Of a stretch of 64,000 nucleotides of DNA, positions 34,214 through 45,455 are shown in pieces; the stretch's first letter is position 1; each line of letters begins with the position of its first letter. Location: positions 12,648,001 to 12,712,000 of the forward strand of contig OZ017805.1 of NCBI GenBank assembly GCA_963969395.1, written 5' to 3'. A program made the translations under genes and the position numbers. Below the pieces are notes generated by a model, which saw only the letters and a list, made by a program, of their open reading frames with translations, did not search any database and had not been told where the DNA came from. Source of the stretch: Pseudoscleropodium purum (taxonomy: Eukaryota; Streptophyta; Bryopsida; Hypnales; Brachytheciaceae).

Positions 34214-35125
34214 TGAGTCACCTCAATTTGAGGTGAATTGCGTTAAATCTTTTCTTTGCATTACTATGTCTCTAATGACTCTCCTAAATTTGTATTTTTA
34301 TTCATAAGATATTTACCTCAATTCAAGATGACTGGTTTATTAATTCTGGGTGAGTTTTACAAGTTTTACTAAGGACTTTGGACTTCCTACTTATTGAGGG
34401 TGTTTACCTTGAATTGAGGTGACTAGTTTATTGTTTCTCAGCGAGTTTTACAAGTGTCATTGAGGACTTTGGACTTCCTACATATTGAGGTTATTTACCT
34501 CAATTTGAGGTGACTAGTTCATTATTTCTAAGCGATTTTTAGAAGTGTCATTGAGGGCTTTAGACTTCCCATTGACTAAGGGTGTTTACCTTGATTTGAG
34601 GTAAAAGAGTGGTGCTTTGTCATCTAGGAAAAGATGTTATCATTCTTAAAGCGAAACACAAACGAAATTTATCATTTTTTCGAAACATTATTTATAACAA
34701 GTTTTTCACTTCAAATCAAGGTGGAATAGGGTTGACGAATGTCAACGTCCGCCCCAAAATAGCGTCCGTTTTCCAGACGTCCGGACACAGCGTCCCGACC
34801 GCCGTCGGAAAGCGGACGAGCGGGGCGGGGCGGACGAGCGGAGTGGACAGACGGGGCGGACGGGCGGCCGCTGTGTCCACCAGGACGCGAATGTCAGCGG
34901 ACGCTGCGGACACAACGTCCGCGTCCGGACGTCGTGTCAACCCTGAGGTGGAATGTGTTTGGCTTTGCATGTTTGTCTAGTATTCACCTCGATTTGAGGT
35001 AAATGAATGTTGTTTATTTCCCTACCAACTTTTCGTTCTATTTATAATGGTAAGCATTACATATTTGCTACATGAGTTCTAGGAACAAATCCTAGTGCCA
35101 TTTCTTCACTTCAAATCAAGGTAGA
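34130..35125. repeat. Array of short palindromes (CACCTCAATTTGAGGTG type)
   Basis: Palindromes of 16-22 bp with the core ACCTCAAWTTGAGGT occur at about 34,132, 34,218, 34,313, 34,407, 34,494, 34,585, 34,706, 34,983 and 35,105. Those between 34,310 and 34,610 sit in a diverged ~90-bp tandem unit containing GACTTTGGACTTCC. A MITE interrupts the array at 34,727. The same palindrome recurs at 51,494-51,912. Confidence 0.8.
34727..34945 (-). mobile_element. hAT MITE (219 bp, TSD AGGTGGAA)
   Basis: TAGGGTTGAC (34,727) to GTCAACCCTG (34,945) with perfect TSDs AGGTGGAA at 34,719-34,726 and 34,946-34,953. The orientation is reversed, with CCCCAAAATAG near the left tip. The TSD lies within a CAAATCAAGGTGGAA palindrome copy. 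Confidence 0.92.
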
Positions 35126-35129
35126 ATGC

Positions 35130-36215
35130 GTTTGCTTAGGATCTAATGTGGAATTAATGATTGGATATAGATTCCTTACTTGAAATTTGTGGCTAGGGTC
35201 CTTGTCTTTAGATGTATATTTGTGTGCTCCTTTGTATAGGCAAATTCAATTGCACCTGCAATGAATAAAGACTATGTTCAAAAATTATTTTGTATGTTTT
35301 GTGTGTTTTGAAATTTCAATGGATTTCTTATTTCTATTTTCTTATATCAAAAATTGTATTGTTAACTACAACAAAAACAAAGAAAGCAATGACAACAAAT
35401 ACCGCAAAAGCAAGTTTTTTGTTCTACAATGATAAGGTCAATTACTTACACAGATCCTGACCTTAGTCCTATTGTAACGATAAAGACATTTTATATCATT
35501 ATAAATCCTATACTGAATCGAGGAAAGTTGTTGATTGTCTATGTATTAGCCTACAATGAAGGGAAGTAGTGAGAAATGAATTTTACTTGCAGTTACGGAA
35601 TGGGACTGTTTGCTACTTTGCTTTACTTTGAAAAAGCGCTCCTATGCAAATTTTAAAGTCAATATTGCTTGCATACATTTTTCAAGTACATTGGTTTAAT
35701 AACTTCCTTGGACTATTATTTGTATGTGCACTAGACTACTGAATAAATGGACTTAGCAATAAATTCTAGCACAATTGATTGGGAATTCGGCATGGCAATG
35801 AAGCAATGATTGTAATATCTTACACATGATTGTAATATCTGTTTATAAGAAGTTAATAACTGAATTCCATATATGAAGTATACACTTTGATATAGTACTT
35901 TCTAAATTCATTTGTAGAAGTAAGTTCTTGAGAATACAACAATAGAAATAACTATAGAGACAATACAAAACCTAATCAAAACCAGAGTGCATGTTTTGAA
36001 AGCAATAACTTGGATTTCTCTCTCAAAAGAATAGTCCATTGTTTCAAACTTCATCTACAGAACATAAGACAATAATATTCACACTACTAGACCCTTAGTT
36101 CAAGAATTTCTATAACCGAATGAAATTTGGATACAAATAGGCTATCTACGTATATCATAGTACTCCCAAACTCTTCTTCTAATTCCGGCGTGCAATAATT
36201 ACTATCATTTTAAGT
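35130..36215. other. AT-rich intergenic DNA
   Basis: No gene, RNA or element boundary recognised; only short chance ORFs. Confidence 0.6.
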
Positions 36216-36219
36216 GCTT

Positions 36220-36615
36220 ACATGCAAAACCTTACAAGGTATAAACCTTAACAATAAGCTCAACAGTATTAGAGCATTACTACAAGCTAGAAATGTGTAT
36301 AGCATGATCGAAACCTAATCAGCTATATACCATTTTTAATTCTTAAAATTTGGCATTCAACATGCACAAAATCTTTCTCAAACCTTGACAATAGAAACTC
36401 CTGCGTGCCTTCCCGAATGCAAAAGCTAATAAGTTATAAAACTAAACTACAAGCTCAATATTCAGAGTATTACTACAAACCAAAATATTGTATAGCATGA
36501 CTAAAACCTAATAAGCCATATATTATTTCTAATTCTAAAACTTAGCATTCAACATGCACAAAGATTTTTTCAAACCTCGACACTAGAAACTCCTACATGC
36601 CCTTCCTCAATACTC
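36220..36615. repeat. Diverged tandem duplication (~194 bp x 2)
   Basis: TAGCATGATCGAAACCTAAT (about 36,300) and TAGCATGACTAAAACCTAAT (about 36,494) begin two parallel stretches. Both share GCATTCAACATGCACAAA and AGAAACTCC in order, about 194 bp apart. Confidence 0.7.
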
Positions 36616-36619
36616 CTAA

Positions 36620-37980
36620 AATCAAAGGTACATCCTTTTCATTACAACCCTAAACTAGAATACTTTGAAGCCCCACCACAAATGATGTTTTAAACAACAA
36701 CACATGATCTTTGAAGCAAAAAAATCCTTAATTTGGAACAACAAACTAAATAACACTTGATAACACAAAAAACTTCCTAAATCCTAGCTCAAAGGATATC
36801 ACAAATACATTGTCAACTTCAAAAATACATACAAATGTTAAACAATAGTAAACGCAAAGGAAAAGTGATAACACACTGTACTAATAAAATAAGTCTATGT
36901 TGTGATGCTTGGTGTCCAGAACTCCACAACACTTCACACAACTTCAAGAAACAAATGCAATCATAAATAATTTGAGGTTGCTACTCTATTGACTCATTGA
37001 TGCAGCAGACGCTACACCACAAACCCTACTACACTACAAAACCTACTACACTTTGGCACAAGAAGATCACGCTCTCTAAACCTACGCGCTTCAACACAAA
37101 ATAACCGCACTCTAACCCTAAACCTATGTGCTCCAAGAAGAAAGCCATTACTACACACAAACTTCACGCTCCAAGAGAAGTCCACCTTTATTGAAACTCT
37201 AAACATGCTTCACAAAATAATGACAACAGCTCCTCAAACCCTAATGCGTGCAAAGTATGCACACACCAACATTCCAAAACAATCAGCTAACACCACCCCT
37301 CAAAATGACGACACTACTACTCCAATCAATCAAATCACTTGAGCTCCAACGCAATGAATCTCACATGCAACTACAATGCAAAAGAAGCTCCAAAAACCAT
37401 ATATAAGAAAACAAAAACTTATAAAAGCTTCAGCAAAAACTACGAGCAACATTTGAGATCTGAAAATGGAACAAAAAGGGTAGTGCCAAACTCTAGGACA
37501 GTGTTGTGTTCGCTAGACTTACTCGCCTAAAAACCTACCCAGTTGGTTCGAAGATCCTAGAGCTCGAGCATACCCGGATGGTGGATAATATCAAAGTTGA
37601 AGATGGTACCCAATCTCTGGGCTCATATCTACTACTAGATTGATACTTGGCTACTACATTAAAAGAGAGTATTTTTCATACCTAGGGTTCAATCACTTTG
37701 GTATTCAATAACTAATTCTCTATTGATACTTCATATGATTTGATATTTTGGTTTGGTACTGATAGTTGAGTAGGAAATTCATATCCTTTCTAGTATATGC
37801 TCTCAAGCCTTGTATGCAAACCCTAGACCACTTTTGATACCAAATTCGCTAATGTTGTTGTTAGTCTGCCATCATTTTATGAAGTTAGGTAGTTCGTTTG
37901 TTTTCTTTTGTTTGTTTTTTACATTAAGATCTCTCGGACATTGTGTCTCTTGTTTCTATGTTCAATACCATAAGAAAACC
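36620..37980. other. Intergenic DNA without a supported gene
   Basis: Slightly more coding-like composition around 37,000-37,530, with ORFs of up to 64 codons on both strands, but no recognisable protein. A plant gene exon cannot be excluded. Confidence 0.5.
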
Positions 37981-37984
37981 CTCA

Positions 37985-38160
37985 ACAAGGAAGGGTGCAT
38001 GGACTTGGTTTCATAGTGTTACAACCTATAACTCCAAAATTATTGAAATTTCAAATTTTTAGGAATTTCAAATTTTAAAAATTACTTTTACTTTAATTTT
38101 GACCATGGCAATGACACAAGGCATATTAGTACTATTTGAAAAATAAAATCTCTATAAATA
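37985..38160. repeat. Dispersed repeat, copy A
   Basis: The stretch GGAAGGGTGCATGGACTTGG ... TTGAAATTTCAAATTT ... TTTTGACCATGGCAA recurs in diverged form at 47,450-47,610 and 49,280-49,440. It recurs more weakly near 49,750 and 49,930. Class unknown; possibly retroelement-derived. Confidence 0.5.
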
Positions 38161-38174
38161 TAGTTATGAAGAAC

Positions 38175-38451
38175 CAGGGTTGACATGACGGTCGGACGTC
38201 CGGGATGTCTGGACGCGGACGCTGTGTTCGCAGTGTCTGCTGACAATCGCGGTCCCGGCGGACCCAACGTCCGCTAGGACCGCCCCGCCCATTGTCTGCC
38301 CTATCCACCCCGTCCACCCCTGCCCGCCCCGCCCGTCCACGTTCCGACGGCGGAAGGGACGCTGCGTCCGCTAGCATTCGTGAGGACGGACATCCGGATG
38401 TCTGGGTTACGGACGCTATTTTGGGGCGGACGTATTGATTTGTCAACCCTG
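38175..38451 (+). mobile_element. hAT MITE (277 bp, TSD TGAAGAAC)
   Basis: CAGGGTTGAC (38,175) to GTCAACCCTG (38,451), with perfect 8-bp TSDs TGAAGAAC at 38,167-38,174 and 38,452-38,459. The GC-rich interior has the family's GGACG/CGTCC words. Short ORFs across it are artefacts of GC content. Confidence 0.94.
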
Positions 38452-38459
38452 TGAAGAAC

Positions 38460-39440
38460 AAAAGAATTTGGCATTTTAAAATCAATGCATATTTGTAATA
38501 CTAAATACATATTTCTTTATATTCTGCTTGTTGATGCCCATGTTGTGTTTATATCCTACTTGAACTTCCTTAATATTCCATATATTACCTTCATTTGTGG
38601 CCTAGAAATTTATAGATTTTGAGACTACTTTCATATGTAGCATGCATTATTGATACCGTGTGAGAACTCTAGAAATTTGTAGATTTGTAGACTACTTTTA
38701 TATATAACATGATCCTTTTTGGTATTGCATAATGTTTTAAAAAAGAATCCCATATTCACCATGAGGTGTAAAACAAAGATTCAAAATGACCACTTCGTAT
38801 TCATTTATTTGAAATTTTTTGTATTCTTTAATTTGAATGTACTATTGGGAGAAGCTAGTCAATTCTTTATTAAGTCCGCTTTTTTTCCTTCCCCTCAAAA
38901 AATAGACCAAACTTTTCTTTTAATTCTACATTTGAAGCAATATTGATATTTCTACTTTTGGTTTCTTGAAAAGAAATTTTGGCAATTCACTAAGGTATAT
39001 AGCTTCATTTATATTAAATGACACTTATACATATAGAGTGACTATCTACAATCCATTCAAAAACAAAAGACACCTAATCTTTTTTTTCAAAGTTTTAGTA
39101 GTGACTTGCTTACTTGTCCATTTCTTAAAAAAATTCAAGAAGATCAATAGTTTAATTGTTAACTCTTAAAACAAATTAAAGTTTCCTAGATTAGGATGTA
39201 CTTCAAAAGTGAAATTTACATGCATTCCAAAGTATTGCAACTAGACTCTATATATTGCAATATTTTCTAAATGAAAAGGTCTCTTTTATAGCTCAAATGT
39301 TTTCTAATGTCTTTTCAAAGTGTTTTTTCAACATATGAAAAATGTAAAAAACATTTTACTTCTTTTTTAGAATTCCAATATATTTGTTTTATTTGAAAAC
39401 TTTGTACAAGTGATGTTTTGATGATGAAGAGTCTTATATT
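38460..39440. other. AT-rich intergenic DNA
   Basis: No recognisable gene; T-rich tracts and short ORFs only. Confidence 0.6.
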
Positions 39441-40533
39441 GTACACTACAAAAAATCAAGGGCAAATGTGATTGGGTACATGCGACTCGGTGTCCAAAAT
39501 GACTAGAATGCAACTAGTCCCTTCATAATTGCACCAGAATTTTACAACCTACAACATTCCAGTCACTCTATAGTTAGAGTTGGTTCATCCATAGTTTTCC
39601 ATTGACAATGCCGTTGACTAGAGAGCATAGGGAATTGCATGGAGAACTTAGTTATGGAAGATGACATCCCATCACTCATATGTCACTTAAATATGACTTA
39701 TGCTAACTAATGCGTAGTTGAGTATTGGATTTAGGGTGGCTAACTTGGAAAGCGGTGTGATGATGTAGCTAGCTCTCTATTGTTGTTCAAGGTCACCAAC
39801 TTCTTGCAATTACGTTGTAGTTACACGAAGTCATGCAGATTGAACATGAGTACTAGGATGCGATAGAAATACAACTCAAATGTTAGTTGTAGTAGGTGTA
39901 GAAACTTGGAAAGTTAGAATTTAGTTTCTTCAAATGGAATTTGAAATAAGAAGACCATTCCTAGTATATTTTTTTGCTTTTAAGGGTTAGAAATAAGAAA
40001 ATTACTAGAATTATAGATTAGAAAACCATAAGATCTCTTAGTTGAGATAAAATGGTTAAAGAGGAAATTTATATTTTCCATCCTAACCGGAACTGGAATC
40101 TGGATACTTGGCTAAAATATTTCTAAGACTTTTTGACAAGTATTGGAACCCAAATTGGGATCCATTTGGAAGTTGACAAATGCAGACAGAATTACGGGGA
40201 GAATGTTCAACGGACAGAAAATACGTTAAGATAGTGCAACAGTCATCTCTAACAGCTATAGCCAGGACCCGGAAATTAGGGAAGAGAAAGAAAGATCACT
40301 CTCCTTTTCCACCTCACTTGTTTTGGTATCCACTTGAATTCTGGGATTTGTGTTTGTGTTTTCTTGCTCAGACATAGGAGTTTTGAGAGCTTTGAGAGCT
40401 TTGAGATTTTGATTTCTTGAGTGAGGACAAGAAGAAGAGTTTCCTTTTGAACGAGTTGTCTTTAGGAGTTTGGATGTTTTTAGATTTGAGGAACTAGAAA
40501 GGTGGTGAGGTATCCCCGAGTGCATTAAGAGAG

Positions 40534-42370
40534 ATGGTGAAGGTAGAGATTGAGAAAGAACTGCATTTGGTCACCCTCAAGTTAGTAGTTCCAAACATCC
40601 CAAAGGACAAGACCGAGAAGGAGCATCATGAGGCAGACTTGCGTCGCATCAACTGCCGAAGAATTCTACAACTGCCTTGGAATCTACAAGATGAAGCAAT
40701 GGTGTAAGAGCTCATGAAAGACTAGTTGAGTGAGTGGAAGCAAACTATGAGGGCACAGCCAACAGAGTGGACATCCGGCATGTGGGGGACAATCTATTGC
40801 TTCCCAAACACCAGAGAAGGATGGGCTTCTCAGACTAGCAAGTTCAGAAGTGGTAAGTTCTCCAATCCGGTTAACCCCAAGGACAGGTATGTAATCATAG
40901 ACTGTGAGGATTTGAGGGAGAAAAGAATATGAGAGTTTTGAGTTCCCATCTTGAATCCAGAGAGGCCTACATAGCTCATAGTCACATTAGCAAATACAAT
41001 CTTTGGAGTGCTATCCGGGGATAGGAAAGTGAATTGGGGGATAGTCATCCGAGATGTAGTAGCTAGGATGATAGGAGTAGTAAGAAAGTCCAAACCTTCC
41101 AATTTTAGCTCATTCTTCTATCATCTACATGAATCCTTGGATCTATTGAGAGATACCGAGAGGTCAACATACAAGGCTATTCTATTCATACTTGAGTATG
41201 ACATTAGTGCAAAACCGAGAGAGGAAGTCGAAAAGGAGAGGTCAAGAGATGAGTCTCCGGAACCAAAAAAGGAAGAAGTAGCTCCCCGAGAGAAAAGGAT
41301 GGGAGTCGCTGAGGGGTCAAAAGAAAAAAATCCAATTTGGGCTTAGGATTGGAAGAATGATGCCTTGGGGAAGGTGATAGAGGAATTGAACCAGATCCAA
41401 GAACACATCGCCATTGAAAAAAATACCAAAGAAGGTGTGTGAGCTAATGGGGAATGTTGAATCCTCAGACTTGTACATGAAAGTGGAGATCTTTCTCCAA
41501 AATAAGGATGTGCAAAAGTTAGAGAACCGGGTTGAGGAGTTGACGAGCCAAGTGAAAACCCTTTAGAGAAAGTAGTAAGAGAGAGGAGGCTTTCATCTAA
41601 GTCCACGGAAATCCTTAACCGAATCCAAGGCTTCATTGGGCATTCGAGTGATGTAGTGAATAAAGCCAAGTTATTTGATGCTGGCGTTCACAAGGAAGGA
41701 TTCCAGTTAGATCCAAGACTTGTCTTAGTATTGGTGGATTATAGAGACTAAATGGAGAGGACATTAGATGAGATGAGAGTGGTTATGGAGTCCAGTCCTA
41801 AACCAAAAATAGGAAAAGGTTCTAGTAGTTTAGTAGGAGCAACTCCTTCCAAAACTATTCCACCTTCCCACTTGCTTTTGAGGAGCTAAAAGACAAGAGC
41901 TTAGATTCTACGTTGCAATCTACTTGACCAAGTAGTCGAGTTGAATTTGAGATCGGGAAAGAATCTACACTTAGATCTCAAACCAAGAGCCATTTTTGGA
42001 TAGTAAAAGGAAGCCTGGATACACCAAAGAGTAAGGTTTCTGGTCTTTTCCCAACCCTACCAAGTATAATGAAGTACAAGCAGACTAGAAAGAGAGCTAG
42101 GGAGCAAAGTCCACTGATTGTGCTTGGATGAGAAGACAAATGTAGAGTCTCTAGAGACAACTAGAGACGAACGTAGTACGGCTGAGTCAAAAGAAGAATT
42201 GGAACTAAAATAGACCTCTCTTCCATGCAAGGAGAAGGGTAATATTCCAATTCCGATCAAAGGCAAGGCAGCACATGGTAGCAAGGCCTCAACTTATTAC
42301 AAGCAACTAGCAAGAAGAGGGGCCACCAAACAAGTGGATAGAACTCCAAAACGGGCCAAGAAAACTTAGT
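40534..42370 (+). pseudogene. Decayed gag-like / plant transposon protein gene inside the CACTA
   Basis: It starts MVKVEIEKELHLVTLK at 40,534 and aligns with the ORF at 18,157-19,821. Examples are TEWTSGMWGTIYCF versus SWNEGMWRAVYGL, KFSNPVNPKDRYV versus KFKGAVNPKDGYA, and LSGDRKVNWGIVIRDVV versus LSGTRKVDWARIISDLV. Several in-frame TAA, TAG and TGA codons (for example at about 40,705, 40,722 and 40,930) and frameshifts break it. The C-terminal coiled-coil part is traceable to about 42,370. It is AT-rich compared with the GC-rich homologue, consistent with long decay. Function unknown; see 18,157. Confidence 0.7.
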
Positions 42371-44238
42371 GGTAGTTATTTGAGAAGTAGAAGTAGGTAG
42401 ACGGAAGAAAACAAAAGTTTTTGTACTTAGAAAGCAACTTGGTAGTTACTTTTTGTGTTAATGATTCTAAACATCTAGATCTAGATTTCCTGGATTCGAG
42501 ATCCATTTTTGGCAGAATCAACCACATGTTAGGAAGTCAACAAATTGTGGATTAGAAGAATGTAACATGTCATTCCCTTGTCCTTATATCATTCTCTTGG
42601 GGGCTTTTAGGATTTCCAAGGGTGTTAGTTATTTAGGGGCGGATGTTAGTTTGAAGCTCTACTATTATTATACTTTTGTGTTTTCCTTGATTAAGTAAAT
42701 TGATTTCTATATTTCTACTTCATGGTTTTGAGCTTATCACTTAGCTTTGTGTTGGTATGCCAACAATGGTAGAACCATTGCTTAGTGCGGGTAGCTAGGT
42801 TTGTTGAGTTGGAAAGAAAGAGTGGCCCCTGGATTCTATCTAAATCTGGTTCCGAGAGAATAATTGAACTGGTAGGGGAACTTAGTGTATTGAACAGGAA
42901 ACTTTGTATGTGCTAGTTACTTTGAGACTTTTGTGTGGGATAGTTGTGCTGAGATTAGGTGTATTTCGTGAGGATCAGGGCGCATACTAGTTAACTCGTG
43001 ATGAAGTCCTACTACAACCAAAAGTAGGAATTAGCAATTGAACCAAATTCATGCAATTATCTAGTTACACCTTTGCACTTAAAGAACCTGGATTGAATAG
43101 GTCTGTCATTGTAGTTAGAGAGGAGAGTTGGGGTTTTTGCATCACCTACTAGTCCGAATTGACAACCAAATCAGTTGTTAGGAAATACTTGCTTCTCGTG
43201 TATGTGTTGTGTATTTTAGTAGAACTCCAATCACTTAAAGTCCTAGTAGGGTAGGATTTAGGGTCTTTCCTTAATTTCAATAGCAGATCCCTCTGATATA
43301 GAGATTAAATTTTTAAATTGGTTACTGAAGACTAGAATAAAAAGAGAGATAATGTCCGAACACTCCTTCCTGGTTGTTGGAAAGTGAGAAAATATTACAT
43401 TGGAACAAAGAAACAGTTGGAATTAGTTAGGGAATAAGCCTTGCCCCTCTAATTGTAGATCTGGTGAGTTTAGGGTTGGTGAATTTTTACTTTCGTATCC
43501 AGTTCTCGACCTCTCTAGAAGAATCTCTCTTACTAAATCTCTTGGAAACATTATACAACTCACTTTAGTAGTATTTTTGACACTTTTTAGCACTAATTAG
43601 AGAATTTGTGTTTCCTTGTACTACAACAGTAGGGTCATAGGCAATTTGTGAAATTTTTTCAGTATCTGCCTTTGTCCAGATGGGTAGGACCGCACTATGT
43701 TGTCGATTGGAACGTGACTGGTATATTTGTCACAACCAAAGGAGTATAGTTAAGAGGAGGGAAAAGAGGGTGGTATATTTTGATACAATTGTGCAAATGA
43801 ATCATTATAATAGTTGTAGAACCATTTTTATTTTTTACTAAAACTTCAAAATATGAAATATTAGAAAAGTAGTTACTTCATCATAGTTGTAGAAATATTT
43901 TTTTACAAAAATCCCAAAATATGAAAAATCAAGAAAATCATTAAAGGATCTTAAAATTACCCTCTTAAAATATTTATCTTTGTATTATTCAAAATAAATG
44001 TATTTGACTTTATGAAACTTTCAAAATATGGATTGTATAACAAAAGTTGAACTCAAGGAATTCTATTGTAGAACCATTTCAGACTTTAATTATTTATCCT
44101 CATCCGTTCAATTCCATCCTCCAAAGTGAATGGTGATATTACAATGTCCCAGTCACATTCAATAACTTATCCAAAATGATTACAGGGCCTCCAATCGCGT
44201 TCTAGTCACTTTTGTCCAAAATGACTATTTTGCAGTCA
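42371..44238. other. 3' noncoding remnant of the 3.3-kb-type element plus CACTA subterminal DNA
   Basis: It has positional similarity to 19,822-21,003 (for example AGCAGATCCCTCTGATATAG near 43,283). No gene. From about 44,100 the CACTA right subterminal repeats begin. I could not locate TGTCGCAG-type ends, so nested insertion versus gene capture is unresolved. Confidence 0.5.
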
Positions 44239-44246
44239 CCTTTACC

Positions 44247-44711
44247 CAGGGTTGACAAATCAGTACGTCTGCCCCAAAATAGCGTCCGTAACCCGGATGT
44301 CCGTCCTCACGGACGCCAGTGGACGCAGCGTCCCTCCCACCGTCGAAAGGCGGACGGGCGGAGCGGACGGACAAGGCAGACGAATGAGTTAGTAGGGTTA
44401 CATTTCCCAAAAAATTAATATAACTCATGAAAATGGTTTATTTTCCCTTTAATTCTAAGGAAACATTTTTTTAATTTTTTTTATAACAAATCACGAACCA
44501 TTGCACTTCATTTAATATTTAATTGTTTAAGGATTAAGGGAGTGACCACGGGGCAGTTTGGGTAGGGCGGTCGGGGGAAACAGGGCGGTTGAAGCAGACG
44601 GGGCGGACGGGGCGGACGCTGCGTCCGTCGAGACCGCGAATGTCAGCGGACGTTGGGGACACAGCGTCCGCGTCCAGACGTCCCGGACGTTCGACAGTCC
44701 TGTCAACCCTG
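44247..44711 (-). mobile_element. hAT deletion derivative (465 bp, TSD CCTTTACC) inside the CACTA
   Basis: CAGGGTTGAC (44,247) to GTCAACCCTG (44,711), with perfect TSDs CCTTTACC at 44,239-44,246 and 44,712-44,719. About 44,485-44,600 matches 9,240-9,360, the kinase-side flank of the giant hAT. It is therefore an internal deletion product of that element or a close relative. Confidence 0.94.
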
Positions 44712-45339
44712 CCTTTACCCCCGATTTCTTGTAGTGGTAGATACTGAAAAATCTTATTCAAGAAAAAAATGTAGCATTTGCCCGAGGAGATCTATTTTCC
44801 CCCTCAAATAGAAATGAAACATGTATATATGGTACATTATTTTCTTAAAGAATTGTAAATTATCATTTTGATTCCAGTTTAGAAGGAATGACAACCTAAT
44901 ATTATATTATATTTATGCCTACTTGGACTTATGATTTTTTCAAGGCCAAATATTTCAATTTTGGGGTATATATTTGAACTCTAGTTTTTAACTAAAAGTT
45001 TAGAACCCTAAATTCTCTTAGCCTAAAAAATTTAATTTAAGGGTATTCAAAGTCATAGAATTCATTTTCCAAGATAGATAAAATTTTGTATTTTAACATT
45101 CAACACTAAGGTCTTACAATGTAATGGTGAACATGTGTGAGATATTCTCACATATGTCTTCTACAGAATATTACAATTCAATAGACCAAATAAATAAATA
45201 AAGTTTTAATATAGCAGTATAGCACATGTGCAATAGAAATGGTACTACTTTCAAAGTATAATTTGGTGAAATAGAATGAAGGAATATTAGGTGTTTAGAA
45301 GCAATTCAAAATTCCTTATTTTATAACTCAAAAATTTTC

Positions 45340-45455
45340 AACAATAATATACTGAAGCCATTACCTATGAAGCTTCTAAATTTGCCAATTCTAAATACAA
45401 ATGTGAAATTCTTAATAGACATTGGTGCTACCTTATTTAGAAAAAAAATGCACCT
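45340..45455 (+). pseudogene. Possible retroelement aspartic-protease relic
   Basis: The plus-strand reading KLLNLPILNTNVKFLIDIGATLF resembles the (L/I)IDTGA active-site region of retrotransposon proteases. It is followed by a stop and no recognisable RT or integrase. A single short motif, so tentative. Confidence 0.25.

Larger units (their letters stand above)
39444..44736. mobile_element. CACTA (En/Spm) transposon, 5.3 kb, TSD GTA
   Basis: The left terminus CACTACAAAAAATC (39,444-39,457) pairs with GATTTCTTGTAGTG (44,723-44,736), an inverted match of 13/14. The 3-bp TSD GTA is at 39,441-39,443 and 44,737-44,739. Both subterminal regions carry repeated TCCAAAATGACTA and CAGTCAC/AGTCACTTT words, typical of CACTA ends. 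No CACTA transposase is recognisable. The body contains a decayed relative of the 3.3-kb element's ORF (40,534-42,370), and a later hAT MITE sits near the right end. It is probably a non-autonomous CACTA with captured or nested DNA. Confidence 0.88.

Noticed and set aside
34130..35125. CRISPR-like array
   Set aside because: Repeats are short palindromes with irregular spacing and divergence in a eukaryotic, transposon-rich context with no cas genes.
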